Below are positions 9,448-19,777 of a stretch of DNA of 56,431 bases, one piece after another; within the stretch, counting starts at the first letter, position 1; every line of letters begins with the position of its first letter. The stretch comes from Marinilabiliaceae bacterium (GTDB taxonomy: Bacteria > Bacteroidota > Bacteroidia > Bacteroidales > Marinilabiliaceae), in contig JAFGBR010000012.1 in the NCBI GenBank assembly GCA_016933045.1, forward strand, positions 1 to 56,431. The letters are read 5' to 3'. The notes below the pieces were generated by a model. The model was given only the letters and a program-made list of their open reading frames with translations, searched no databases and had not been told where the DNA came from. The position numbers and the translations under genes were made by a program.

Positions 9448-11139
9448 TTATTCGGGCAAATACCAATTATCAACATTACTCAACCTGGCTCCAGCAGTCG
9501 CATTCTTTTTCGACACTTTTTCGGACATAAACGCCCCCGGATTATCTGTTCTTAATGCAAAACGCATCAAATCGTGAAAACGATTTCCCTCAAATGCTGT
9601 TTCAAGAGCCATCTCTTCAAGTATTTTATCATTAACGTAGCTAATGGCTGCAACTGAATCTAAACCGGCAGGTATTCCAAACTGAGGAATTTTACTAAGC
9701 ATTATTGTACCATTACCATCTAAAGTATAACCGCCACTACCTCTGCGATGTATCCCAACATTATTATTAAAATAAGTTGAAGTAAAATTCATATAATCTG
9801 GCCATGGAATAATACGCTCATTTCTAGGAACAATAGTAGTATCAGAGACATTAGCACTTCTCAAGCCATGATTCAATACAGCCATTGCAAAATGTGGTCT
9901 ACCTGCCAAATTCATAGCCTCGGCATACTTTAAATATACATAGCTCGCTTTTGCTAAAATAATACGTTCAAAACTTGCAGCTGATCGGAAATGATATTTT
10001 GCAATATAATTCTCATCTGCCATAACCGATTTATCAATCATGTTATTAATATCAGGCTGCGACTCAAAATCACTCTCATAAATATTAATATACGATGCGC
10101 TATTTCCTCTCAAATCACCCTTAACAAAAGTCAAGGAATCGTTATAATAATATGTATTACGCCAATTACCAACAGCAACATCCGATGCAACAACCATTGG
10201 ACTTGAAAAATCATTGGGCCATGTCATATTAATCATATTACTTCCATCGCCATATAAAAACGATGTACTCAAATACGATACAGCTTCGAATGTATATTGA
10301 TATGAAGTATGCCAGTTCAATTCTACCTTACCATTAAACTCATTATTTGTTATACCTCTGATTGAATTATAGTATTTACCAATATCGAGTTTTCTTCTGT
10401 CAATAACCTTTTTATATTGTATTGCTGCCTGCTCGTAGTTTTTTGACCACAAATACAAATCGCCCAACACCAAACTTATAGGTATAAACAAATGATCGGA
10501 GTTATATCCCCCAATAGCTGCACCAAAAGGTTCAACAGAATAATGTGGTTCTGCTATTTCGGTCCATGGTAACAAATCCTCAATTAACACAGGCATCAAC
10601 TCCTGAAGTTCCATTTTTTGAATAGCCTGTAATGTATCATCAAGTTTTAAAATAGGTTGTTCGTAATAATATACCGATCGATAATTAAGAGCTAATTGCA
10701 TATAAGTCCATGCCCTAATTGCCTTTGCTGCTGCAAACTCTTTATACATAGCCTTCTCCCCTCCAACAAAAATTGAAGTATCGACATTTTGTATAAAATA
10801 ATTACAGTTATTTATTATATCATAGTAAAGTTTTGTATTAACATACCTGTTATCCTTACTAATTGTGTTATTTTCAATCTCCAGCAAATCAACAATTGCA
10901 TCATCGGTAGTAGTCATTAAGTCGGCTCTCAACTCACCTAAAAGCACATACTGATCGCCCAAATCATTTAATAGTGCAAACAAACCAACCATTGAATAAA
11001 CTGAATCGAGAGGTGAATCGAGTTGGTGATCTTCAACATAAGCCACACGAGGTGAATCCACTTCGAGCATATCTTCACATCCGAATAATACTAACGATGC
11101 AAAAAATATGGCTAATACGATTTTAATACTTTGTTTCAT
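9448..11139 (-). CDS. susD: SusD/RagB family glycan-binding lipoprotein (second pair)
   Basis: The 563-residue protein has a lipoprotein signal with Cys 21 (LVLFGC), so it should be outer-membrane anchored. The fold is SusD/RagB: helical TPR-like segments (LRADLMTTTDDAIVD, AAKAIRAWTYMQLALNYRSVYYY, LVLGDLYLWSKNYEQAAIQYKKVI) and the typical C-terminal LETAFEGNRFHDLMRFALR...NWYLPE. SusD proteins form a lid over a SusC transporter and bind oligosaccharide at the cell surface. This is the last gene of the minus-strand operon, 83 bp after its SusC partner, and is followed by a terminator. The family assignment is firm; ligand identity comes only from the surrounding PUL. Confidence 0.95.
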   Translation of the reverse strand: MKQSIKIVLAIFFASLVLFGCEDMLEVDSPRVAYVEDHQLDSPLDSVYSMVGLFALLNDLGDQYVLLGELRADLMTTTDDAIVDLLEIENNTISKDNRYVNTKLYYDIINNCNYFIQNVDTSIFVGGEKAMYKEFAAAKAIRAWTYMQLALNYRSVYYYEQPILKLDDTLQAIQKMELQELMPVLIEDLLPWTEIAEPHYSVEPFGAAIGGYNSDHLFIPISLVLGDLYLWSKNYEQAAIQYKKVIDRRKLDIGKYYNSIRGITNNEFNGKVELNWHTSYQYTFEAVSYLSTSFLYGDGSNMINMTWPNDFSSPMVVASDVAVGNWRNTYYYNDSLTFVKGDLRGNSASYINIYESDFESQPDINNMIDKSVMADENYIAKYHFRSAASFERIILAKASYVYLKYAEAMNLAGRPHFAMAVLNHGLRSANVSDTTIVPRNERIIPWPDYMNFTSTYFNNNVGIHRRGSGGYTLDGNGTIMLSKIPQFGIPAGLDSVAAISYVNDKILEEMALETAFEGNRFHDLMRFALRTDNPGAFMSEKVSKKNATAGARLSNVDNWYLPE

Positions 11140-11222
11140 GATAATTTCTTTATAATCCTTGCTTTTAATAATGCTTATTACATTTTAAAAGCTAATTTTT
11201 AACAAACTCAAAGTTATACCCA

Positions 11223-14200
11223 TTACAATTTCAAACGTAAACCAACAAAATAACTTCTCAGGTTAGGTAATAATCCTGTATCAATTCCCTGGTACAATGT
11301 GTGCTGACCGGCAGAAACCTCTGGATCTAACCCCAGATAGTTGGTTAATGTTAACAAATTATTTGCCGATGCCCAAACTGTAACACCTTCGAAACCCGGT
11401 GCTTTAATAGGCACATCGAACGATAATGTTACTGATTTCAATTTTAAATATGATCCGTCTTCAATCCATCTATCGGAGAAACGTGAGTTACCCATTGGAT
11501 CACCATATTCTACTTTTGGTATTGTAGTATTATCACCCTCCGATTTCCAACGGTTCATCATTACTATTGTTTGATTGTTAAAATCAGATCCTTTTTCTAA
11601 CTGATAACGATTGGCATTATAAATATCGTTCCCATACGAATAGGTAAAATAGGCATCGAGTGTAAAACGTTTGTACGATATTTTACTGGAGAAAGAACCA
11701 TAAAAATCGGGATTAGGATCGCCTATTATTTGTTTATCGTTCTCATCAATATAACCATCCTTAAGAACCTCTTCAAACTCAATATCTCCGGCTGTATAAT
11801 CAATCACATTTCCATATACATCAACTATTTTTAACCCGGCATCTTCGGCCTGTGCTGTTGTTGAAAAAACACCTTTTGTTTTGTACCCGTAAAACAAACC
11901 TGCCGGATTTCCAACCTCGGTAATAATTTCGGCTCCATAAAGTTTAGTATATACAATTTTGTTATCGGGTAAGGCAGTAATTTCGTTTTTATAATGACCG
12001 ATACGGGCACCTAACTCCCACTTCAACGATTTAAGGTTTAACACCTTATAATTAATAGAACCTTCAAAACCAACATTGGTCATTTCACCACCATTGGACC
12101 AGTACAAACCTTTACCAGTATATTCTGGATAAGCTTTTAAAGCAAACATATCAGATGTAGTGCTCGAATAACCTTCAAAAGCAATGTTTATACGTTCGTT
12201 AAGCAGCCCCATGTCAATTCCGGCATTAATACGTCGGGTGGTTTCCCACTGGATTTGATTATTTGCTATATTCCCAATAACCAAACCTGTTGATGAACCC
12301 CCATAATTCATTTGTTCGAAATACGATTGCGACACATAAGGACTAATATTATCGTTACCTGTAATACCAAAACCTGCACGTAACCTCAAGCGATCAACCA
12401 CCGTAATGTTTTTCATAAACGATTCGGAAGAAACATTCCAGGCACCAGTAACAGAAGGAAAAAGACCCCACGAAGCACCCATCATCTCAATACCGCCCTG
12501 TGTTTCATTACCAAACCTCGATGATGCATCGAGCGATGCTGCAAGATTTAATAAATATTTATTTTTATAACTATAATCAACACTAATATAACTCGACACT
12601 GTTTTATAACGATCGTTCAAACCGGTATAAACCCTCTTATCAGTAAATTGCTCCATCAACTTAGTATCGTCACGTCCTGAGTTATGACCACTTTTGTAAT
12701 CCATTTCATAATAATCAGATACAAAACGCCACCCCAGGTTTGCATTTAAAATATGACTACCATCAAATATTTTATTATACGACAAACGAGTATCATCGTA
12801 AAACATAACATCGCGCATATACATACTACGTAACTCATTAACCGATTCGGTAGCCTCACCATTAACGTAAATAATTGTTGGGGCACTACCAACAACCGGA
12901 CGGTAATAATACTCTGTAGCTTTATCTAACGAATAATCGAAATTCGATGAAAGAGTTAATCCGGGAAGAATAGAAAAAGTCGGTTTAACCCCAAATTTAA
13001 AACGCCACTGACGTGTATTATTAAAACCATTTTCAATTATACCCAACGGGTTACCAACACCTAAAAAGTCCGATTTTCCAATTTTTGAAGTTGATTCTCC
13101 TAATTTAGTATATTCATAAGGCGATAAAAATGGAGCCTTAATGTAAGTTAAATATGCAATAGAATTGTTAGAACCAACACCTTCATCAAAAACATTTTTT
13201 ATGATATTCGAAAATGAGATATTCATTCCCAAATTAAAATTATTAGTAAACTTAAAATCGGCATTAAAACGTGTATTTAACCTGTCAAGATCTGTATTTT
13301 TAACAATACCATCGTGCATGGTATATCCAAGCGAAAACGAATACAAAGCCTTTTCATCTCCTCCGTTTACATCAACACCATACGACTGTGTAGTGCTTGT
13401 ACGATAAATAAAATCGTTCCAATTTGTTTCGTTATGATAAACCGGATAGTAATAACGTTCGGTATTATCATCTAAGAACTCAAGACTTGAAGTTACATTA
13501 TCATTAGGATCTATATCGCCAAGCATATCACTAATCAATATTCTGTAATTACCGGCATCAAGAACAGGAAATGTCTCGGGTTTTTCGGATACCCCCATCA
13601 TAGCATGAGCTGTAATTCTGGTAACCTCATTTTTTCCCCTCTTTGTTCTTATTAACACCACTCCATTGGCTGCTTTACTGCCATATATCGATGTTCCGTC
13701 CTTAATAACAGTAATACTCTCAACATCTATCATATCAATATTAGCCAAAGGATTGGAAAAATATCCCGTATGCAATGTAGGAGCACTATTAAGGTTATTC
13801 CATATTACCCCGTCAACAATATAAAGAGGTTGGTTATTGGCATTAAGTGAGTTAAAACCCCTTATAAACAAATTCGAACCAATATCTAAAGCACCACTAC
13901 GGCTAATAGCTCTCAAATCGCCACCTAATTGATTTTGGATAGCCTGATCGACTGTAAAATATGCACCATTGTTAACATTATCGACCTTAGTAGCGCCAAT
14001 AGTCAAATTCGAACTGTTAACCTCTCCGGTAAATGTTTCTACCTTTTTATATGTATTAGAAAACAAATCGGAAAACAATTCTATTTCAATATAATTACGA
14101 CCTTTAATAGCCACCTCTCTCACTCCATAATTATATGCCTCAATGGTTAACACATCGGTTAACGATGATATTTCCAACTCAAAAGCACCCTCTTCATCAG

Positions 14201-14435
14201 TTATAGATGAAGCCAATTGCAATTGTGTTGATACTATAGCTGCGAATACAGGCTCTTTAGTCTTTGCATCGCGTACAATACCTTTAACTATTTTAAAATC
14301 TACATCGTTGTTTCCAGTTTCCTGAGCAAACATATTGCATGTTAAAAAAACAATTAACAGCGATGCAATATTTAGTTTATGCCTAAATAGAGATATAATC
14401 TTTACGGCTTTTAACATGATATTTTTATTTTTCAT
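11223..14435 (-). CDS. susC: SusC/RagA family TonB-linked outer-membrane transporter (second pair)
   Basis: The protein has 1070 residues. A signal peptide (ending CNMFAQ, about residue 37) precedes a CarboxypepD_reg-like domain (about 48-120) and a TonB plug (about 145-270). The plug contains the SusC signature SLNANNQPLYIVDGV and VESITVIKDGTSIYGSKAANGV. The rest is a 22-strand barrel ending in YFVGLRLKL. SusC-type transporters import glycan oligomers across the outer membrane with TonB energy. This one follows a FAS1 lipoprotein by 29 bp and precedes its SusD. It has clearly diverged from the other SusC in the operon (19778-23119), so the operon seems to serve two ligands or two sizes of ligand. 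Confidence 0.96.
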   Translation of the reverse strand: MKNKNIMLKAVKIISLFRHKLNIASLLIVFLTCNMFAQETGNNDVDFKIVKGIVRDAKTKEPVFAAIVSTQLQLASSITDEEGAFELEISSLTDVLTIEAYNYGVREVAIKGRNYIEIELFSDLFSNTYKKVETFTGEVNSSNLTIGATKVDNVNNGAYFTVDQAIQNQLGGDLRAISRSGALDIGSNLFIRGFNSLNANNQPLYIVDGVIWNNLNSAPTLHTGYFSNPLANIDMIDVESITVIKDGTSIYGSKAANGVVLIRTKRGKNEVTRITAHAMMGVSEKPETFPVLDAGNYRILISDMLGDIDPNDNVTSSLEFLDDNTERYYYPVYHNETNWNDFIYRTSTTQSYGVDVNGGDEKALYSFSLGYTMHDGIVKNTDLDRLNTRFNADFKFTNNFNLGMNISFSNIIKNVFDEGVGSNNSIAYLTYIKAPFLSPYEYTKLGESTSKIGKSDFLGVGNPLGIIENGFNNTRQWRFKFGVKPTFSILPGLTLSSNFDYSLDKATEYYYRPVVGSAPTIIYVNGEATESVNELRSMYMRDVMFYDDTRLSYNKIFDGSHILNANLGWRFVSDYYEMDYKSGHNSGRDDTKLMEQFTDKRVYTGLNDRYKTVSSYISVDYSYKNKYLLNLAASLDASSRFGNETQGGIEMMGASWGLFPSVTGAWNVSSESFMKNITVVDRLRLRAGFGITGNDNISPYVSQSYFEQMNYGGSSTGLVIGNIANNQIQWETTRRINAGIDMGLLNERINIAFEGYSSTTSDMFALKAYPEYTGKGLYWSNGGEMTNVGFEGSINYKVLNLKSLKWELGARIGHYKNEITALPDNKIVYTKLYGAEIITEVGNPAGLFYGYKTKGVFSTTAQAEDAGLKIVDVYGNVIDYTAGDIEFEEVLKDGYIDENDKQIIGDPNPDFYGSFSSKISYKRFTLDAYFTYSYGNDIYNANRYQLEKGSDFNNQTIVMMNRWKSEGDNTTIPKVEYGDPMGNSRFSDRWIEDGSYLKLKSVTLSFDVPIKAPGFEGVTVWASANNLLTLTNYLGLDPEVSAGQHTLYQGIDTGLLPNLRSYFVGLRLKL

Positions 14436-14464
14436 TATTGCTATATCTTTAAAAGTGCATACAG

Positions 14465-16027
14465 TTACTCAACTGGTTCTAAAATAATACAATCGATATA
14501 AAATGTCTTTGACCTTGTTGTTGTCTCTTTTACAGTTGGATTTTTAACTTTTAGCACAACCGACTCTTCAGGCAAATCCTCTTTTAAATGACAAAACGGA
14601 AATTCAAATTTTTCAGCTACCAACATTTTTGTTAAACCTAGTGTATCAATTACATTATTGGTTACAGTCAAATTTTGTTTATCAACACGACTCCCATCAG
14701 CTCCTGTGTAACTAATCTGAAAATTTGCTTCGGCAGTTTGACCTTCAACAATACCTGTTACCACCCAACTGGGAACAAAAACACAGTAAATATTATATTT
14801 GGCCGATAAATTTGTTGGTATTGTAAACTCAACTCCCTGTAATACTTTCTGAAGTGTTTTGGTTGCAGTTGAAACAACACTAATAAACTCTTTATCTTCG
14901 CCAGATATATCTAAATCGAAACCAATACCCGACTTAAGATATATTTCGGCCAAATTTACTTTTCTTCCCTCTGTCTCTTCGGCTTCTAACCTAATCTCTT
15001 TATACCATCCTTTTTGGGGGTTGAAATTAAAATGATCGGTAATAAAACCTATACCGTTACTAGCATATACCTGAGTTGTTGAACTAAACAACTGACTTAC
15101 TTCATCTGATGAAAAAACAGTTCCTGTTGTTGATATTAGCGAATCATAAGTAAAAGGAAATTCATAGAATCCTTTAAAAACAGTATTTCTTACAATTTCA
15201 ATCATAGTATACTCACGCTGAATACTGGCAGCTTTAGTTTTATGATTCGAAACAAAAAAAGTAGATACAGTATCGTAACCTTCATTCCACGCATTATTGG
15301 ACAACAATAATGTAGTAAACAAAGTATCTTCCGAATCGATATTACCAATTTTTTCAAGCACTATATTACTTTCAATAAATAGTGAGTCGTAAATTTTATT
15401 CCCAAGCGAATCTTCTGTTATCTGGGTACTCGAAATAGGATCAAATACCTCAAGTGCATTACTGTATAAATAATTTGACAACGAATCAAGTCCATCGGTA
15501 TAACCCAACAACTCGTAGATATTAAACTGATAAGGAACATATTCCGACACAATGTGCACTACTCCGTTAAGTGTAGAGTAACTCGGTTCTATCAAATTAT
15601 TATCGCCAAAAGTAAAACCACCGGCAACCTGTTCGAAAAACACCTTTTTCTGGCTTAACATTTTAATTCGACTCTGCGTAATTTCGGTAGTAGGTATTGC
15701 AAAACGGGTAATATGATTTTTAACTATATTTTTAACCAAATCAACATCGGTTGTATCAATACTATTTTTCCAATCGCCATCGGCAGGTACCCATACAGTA
15801 TAAGTCTGCGATTGGTTCAACACCTTATCGTAACCAGCAATTTTAATCATACTGTTAAAGAACGATAGTTCAGGGCGCTGATTAATAAACTCACCAATCC
15901 GTATATTGGCCGAACCGGTTAAATTACTCTTGTAGTGATTATCCCACTCATCGTTACACGACACAACAAACAAGCTGCTTACTGTAACAATGAATAACAA
16001 TAACCCTTTGAATTTATATTTTATCAT
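14465..16027 (-). CDS. FAS1 (fasciclin) domain lipoprotein, 520 residues
   Basis: A lipoprotein signal ends at Cys 24 (SLFVVSC). The N-terminal half carries FAS1-like sequence: FINQRPELSFFNSMIKIAGYDKVLNQSQTYTVWVPAD, then VKNHITRFAIP and LNGVVHIVSEYVPY, which correspond to the H1 and H2 regions of fasciclin. A second, degenerate FAS1 unit may cover about residues 190-330. The C-terminal 180 residues are a beta-rich region (FDLDISGEDKEFISVVST...) that may bind carbohydrate. FAS1 lipoproteins are common in Bacteroidota PULs, where they are thought to replace SusE/SusF-type surface glycan-binding proteins; this role is inferred. It sits 38 bp after one FAS1 gene and 29 bp before SusC. Confidence 0.8.
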   Translation of the reverse strand: MIKYKFKGLLLFIVTVSSLFVVSCNDEWDNHYKSNLTGSANIRIGEFINQRPELSFFNSMIKIAGYDKVLNQSQTYTVWVPADGDWKNSIDTTDVDLVKNIVKNHITRFAIPTTEITQSRIKMLSQKKVFFEQVAGGFTFGDNNLIEPSYSTLNGVVHIVSEYVPYQFNIYELLGYTDGLDSLSNYLYSNALEVFDPISSTQITEDSLGNKIYDSLFIESNIVLEKIGNIDSEDTLFTTLLLSNNAWNEGYDTVSTFFVSNHKTKAASIQREYTMIEIVRNTVFKGFYEFPFTYDSLISTTGTVFSSDEVSQLFSSTTQVYASNGIGFITDHFNFNPQKGWYKEIRLEAEETEGRKVNLAEIYLKSGIGFDLDISGEDKEFISVVSTATKTLQKVLQGVEFTIPTNLSAKYNIYCVFVPSWVVTGIVEGQTAEANFQISYTGADGSRVDKQNLTVTNNVIDTLGLTKMLVAEKFEFPFCHLKEDLPEESVVLKVKNPTVKETTTRSKTFYIDCIILEPVE

Positions 16028-16065
16028 AATCCTTTAATTTCTTAAAAATTTATAATTTACGCCTT

Positions 16066-17982
16066 TTAATAAATATCTTCATATTCTAATGCTTCTACTG
16101 GCACAAACTCAAGAAAATCGAGCATAAACTCACCATTTTTATATCCGGTAACAGAGAATTTATGTTTTTTCATTTCTTCAAATTCATAAATACCCAATAT
16201 AACACGTATACTTTGTGTACTTTTTCGGGCATTATCGGCTTTATACCATATTTTATCAACAGAACGATAACTAGCTGGACCTTTCATAAAACCACGGTTT
16301 CGCATCATTTTATCATTCTCGTATCCATAAGGGTCATCCAGATTAGAACCAGGAACTTCATGTCCAATACTGGCATCATCGGCATTAATACTCAAATCAA
16401 TAGGAATGCCACAAGGCAGATTATCCCAATATAACTGAGCAACTCCTCTAAAAGCAGTTGGCTGAAACGAGAAACGTACTTCGTACTGACCTGCCGGAAC
16501 CGGAGGTGTAATAATACTAAACTCATATAAACCCTTTAAAAACATCTCATCGCCCTGATAATCTTCATATCTGTGATCGGCATTCAAATATGTAAACTTA
16601 GTTTTTTCAGAAAATGTCAATCCTTCGAAATAACCCGGAGGTATAATATACCGGTGTAACTCTCCATTAGCTCTCATATTATTATTAATAAGTTCGGGAA
16701 AAAACGATGCAGCATCCATTCGTAAACGTTTACCGCTAATATAACTTGCAAACCTAACATCGTACACTAAAATATTATCTATTTCGTGATAAACACCGTT
16801 CACTCCATCGTTATCGTAATTGGTACTAACAATCTTCACACCTGTATTACTTTCCATATCCCAGTTAAACAGGTTAGTGCGATTATTTTGTTTATCGGTA
16901 CGAACCTCAACAATAGTGTTCTCACACATTGTTTCGATACATTCATACATATCATACACACCCTGCCCCTGAAACTGATGTCCGGTTGCATCGTAATCCA
17001 TAACAAACTTACGGTAGCCTATTTGACGATCGAACAAGTGATACGACATAAAACGGTTTAAACTATTACGGGGGTCGGTAATATCTGTAATGTTAGCATC
17101 GGCAGGAAACACCTGATCGTAAACCGACTTTGCATAAGCTTTCAAATCGTCGAAAGAATTAATTCCATTAGCTTTAAATGTCGAATCACTTTCGGCCAAA
17201 ATAGTATATCCAAACTTTCGGTATCGAGGCAATTCCTCAGTCTGTCCATTTGCTTGTTCTATTTTATAATAATCGTAATCATCAATATTATAGGTAGTAT
17301 CTTCAATAGCCATAAGTTTGCTGTTAAGCTTAGTATATTTAAGCGCATTAACAAAAATTGTAAAAATACTATCGGCTTCGAGCGATCCCACGACAGTTAA
17401 ATCAGTTGGTTTTAATACTTTGTTAATTTTATGAATATAACCGTTATGAACTTCAATATCAAGTTCGGTAATTTTCGAAATCTTATTAACAAAAATATTC
17501 GAATAACTCTCAAATTCAAGAGAAATATACCTTTGACTCATAGTCATACTTGCCAATCGTCCGTTATTAAAATCTTCCGAACTTATTTCGTTATCTTTAA
17601 TAATATGGTCGTAAGCAATTTTCAACAGCGTATCAGCCGGAAATGCACCTAGCGAATCTTTCCCGTTATCGGCATAAAAAGCAAACATAGCCTCGTTGGT
17701 AGGTGCAAATACAGTGTATTCACCATAAGCATTTAACAATCCTAGCACATTTGTTTTTTGAAGTAATTTCACAAACTCCGAATAATCTTCAGGATTTTTT
17801 TGCAAATGCTGACCAATCAAATCTTCGGTAAAAGTAGTAACATATTCATTAGGCACATCATCATCAACACATGAGACGATGAAAACCATACATATTCCAG
17901 TTAGAAAAAGACCGAATGAACGAATCGTATTTTTCGCAAACTGGATAATAAATTTTAAAAAACTCTTTTTCATCTCTAACAA
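16066..17982 (-). CDS. FAS1 (fasciclin) domain lipoprotein, 638 residues
   Basis: The lipoprotein cysteine is C38 (VFIVSC) from the first ATG; Met 4 is an equally good start. FAS1 unit 1 (about residues 48-195) is clear: LQKTNVLGLLNAYGEYTVFAPTNEAMFAFYA, then HNGYIHKINKVLKPTDLT. A second unit (about 197-410) contains NRFMSYHLFDRQIGYRKF and HEIDNILVYD. The C-terminal 220 residues form a beta-rich domain with PPVPAGQYEVRFSFQPTAFRG that looks like a jelly-roll, perhaps carbohydrate-binding. It lies 13 bp after the first SusD and is co-transcribed. The surface glycan-binding role is inferred from context. Confidence 0.82.
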   Translation of the reverse strand: MLEMKKSFLKFIIQFAKNTIRSFGLFLTGICMVFIVSCVDDDVPNEYVTTFTEDLIGQHLQKNPEDYSEFVKLLQKTNVLGLLNAYGEYTVFAPTNEAMFAFYADNGKDSLGAFPADTLLKIAYDHIIKDNEISSEDFNNGRLASMTMSQRYISLEFESYSNIFVNKISKITELDIEVHNGYIHKINKVLKPTDLTVVGSLEADSIFTIFVNALKYTKLNSKLMAIEDTTYNIDDYDYYKIEQANGQTEELPRYRKFGYTILAESDSTFKANGINSFDDLKAYAKSVYDQVFPADANITDITDPRNSLNRFMSYHLFDRQIGYRKFVMDYDATGHQFQGQGVYDMYECIETMCENTIVEVRTDKQNNRTNLFNWDMESNTGVKIVSTNYDNDGVNGVYHEIDNILVYDVRFASYISGKRLRMDAASFFPELINNNMRANGELHRYIIPPGYFEGLTFSEKTKFTYLNADHRYEDYQGDEMFLKGLYEFSIITPPVPAGQYEVRFSFQPTAFRGVAQLYWDNLPCGIPIDLSINADDASIGHEVPGSNLDDPYGYENDKMMRNRGFMKGPASYRSVDKIWYKADNARKSTQSIRVILGIYEFEEMKKHKFSVTGYKNGEFMLDFLEFVPVEALEYEDIY

Positions 17983-17995
17983 TTTTTGATAATGA

Positions 17996-19765
17996 CTATT
18001 TACTTCCTTCTACAAGTGTTTTATAAAACTCATTTTGCTCTAACAATGGGTTAGCATCGAGTTCATTTTTCAAAATAGGGAAATAAAGAGCATCCATATT
18101 CGAAAGTTTTTCCTCTTCCATACCAACCTCACCAGTAAATTTAGGCGAGATAAACTCAACTATTGACTTAGGATCCTGTAAACGACGAGCTCTGCGAAGT
18201 AAATCGAACCACCGCTTACCTTCGAATAACAGCTCGCGCTGGCGCTCGCGCAAAACTAAATCTTCCATGTCGGACTGCAAACTGTAATCCGACAATAACA
18301 GTGAATCCTGCCCCAATTGAGGATTCGAACGCAAATAGGTAGTATTAACAAGTTTCAAAGCACTTTTCAAATCCTCTTCATTTCCATTACGTACAACCAA
18401 TGCTTCGGCCTTCATCAGCATAACATCCGACAATCGGTAAATAATCCAATTAGCCTCCGATGGCTTTGTACGGTAAGTGTATGTCGAAAACTCACTTCCT
18501 GAAATTTGTTCGCGTAATAAACCACTATATTTAAACACCGGATAAGTTGATCCATTAATTATTATATTCAAGCACACAAAATCTTTTAACCGTAACTCTT
18601 TATCTTCTTCACTCTCGGTTAGTGTACTTGAAATCTTATACCCAAAAGGACTTGTTGATGTTTCAGGCAATAAATAAGCAGGAAAAGCTAAACTATTTAA
18701 ATCAGTCATAGCTAAATCCGTACCAACAAAATTATTATAAGGGCCATCGTCATCGAACTGTATTTCAAAAATACTCTCCTTTGAGTTTCCTTTATAAAAC
18801 ACATTATACAACACATCAGTTCCCTTTTCAAGCTCTAATTCACCATCACTCAAAACAAAGTCGCACTCTTCAATACATTTATTGTATTGTCCGTCCCACA
18901 AATAAATATCGGCCAACAAAGCACTGACAGCCTTAGCTGTTATACGCCCTTTATCTTCCTTTACATCAACAAAACTTTCGGGGGCATTTCGTTTAGCAAC
19001 AAGCAAATCGGCAATTATCTTATCGAGTATTTGACGCTCGGTCGATTTTGCCACATTAAAACTCTGGCTGTCGTCGATGGTAGGCTCTAAAATTAAAGGA
19101 ACATCTTTAAATGCACGAACCAAATAAAAATAGGCCAATGCCCTAAGTGTTAAAGCCTCTGCCTCAACAGCACGCAAATCTTCACTTGTAAAGTTATCGT
19201 CGAGTTCTACAACCCCGGGTGCAAAATGCAAAAAAGTATTACAATTATTAATAATACCATAGAAATTACCCCAGGAACAATAAGCATTTGTAGGCATTAG
19301 GTCATTAAGAATTATTTTTTCATAACTATCATAAGTAATTAATCCCAAACCAAGATTATCACCTCTTAACTCTCCCCATACCAAAATACGATCAATAGTA
19401 CCATAATTTGTATAGCCATAATAACAACCGGCCAGTGCCGACTCCACCTGACTTTCGTTCTGCCAAAAATCATCGAGCAGTGTTTGCCCATCGGGCTTAA
19501 TAACCAACCAGTCTTCGCAGGAGGTAAGTCCAACAAGCATAATTGTTCCCAATATAACGCCGATTAATTGTTTACCACTAACACCTTTAATAAAACTTAA
19601 AAGGAATATCCCGGCATTTATATACACTCCCATTGAATTTAGGAATTTATTATCTGTTATTTTTACTTTCATGTGTCTAAATTTATTTTTAATGGTCACA
19701 TGCAACTCGCCAATAGTAATTTCACTGTAAGAGTACAAATTGCTCATTGCTCGTTTCATATTCAA
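17996..19765 (-). CDS. susD: SusD/RagB family glycan-binding lipoprotein (first pair)
   Basis: The open frame is 589 residues, but the lipobox cysteine (MLVGLTSC) falls at residue 83, far too deep for a normal signal. The ATG codons for Met 32 (19672) or Met 45 are better candidate starts and would leave a leader of about 40-50 residues. I report the longest frame because it begins 12 bp after the SusC stop. The mature part is a typical SusD: FWQNESQVESALAGCYYGYTNYG, ALTLRALAYFYLVRAFKDVPLIL, ALLADIYLWDGQYNKCIEECD and ELLFEGKRWFDLLRRAR. It should cap the SusC encoded just upstream. The family is certain and the start is not. Confidence 0.93.
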   Translation of the reverse strand: MNMKRAMSNLYSYSEITIGELHVTIKNKFRHMKVKITDNKFLNSMGVYINAGIFLLSFIKGVSGKQLIGVILGTIMLVGLTSCEDWLVIKPDGQTLLDDFWQNESQVESALAGCYYGYTNYGTIDRILVWGELRGDNLGLGLITYDSYEKIILNDLMPTNAYCSWGNFYGIINNCNTFLHFAPGVVELDDNFTSEDLRAVEAEALTLRALAYFYLVRAFKDVPLILEPTIDDSQSFNVAKSTERQILDKIIADLLVAKRNAPESFVDVKEDKGRITAKAVSALLADIYLWDGQYNKCIEECDFVLSDGELELEKGTDVLYNVFYKGNSKESIFEIQFDDDGPYNNFVGTDLAMTDLNSLAFPAYLLPETSTSPFGYKISSTLTESEEDKELRLKDFVCLNIIINGSTYPVFKYSGLLREQISGSEFSTYTYRTKPSEANWIIYRLSDVMLMKAEALVVRNGNEEDLKSALKLVNTTYLRSNPQLGQDSLLLSDYSLQSDMEDLVLRERQRELLFEGKRWFDLLRRARRLQDPKSIVEFISPKFTGEVGMEEEKLSNMDALYFPILKNELDANPLLEQNEFYKTLVEGSK

Positions 19766-19777
19766 TACCTTTCAAAA

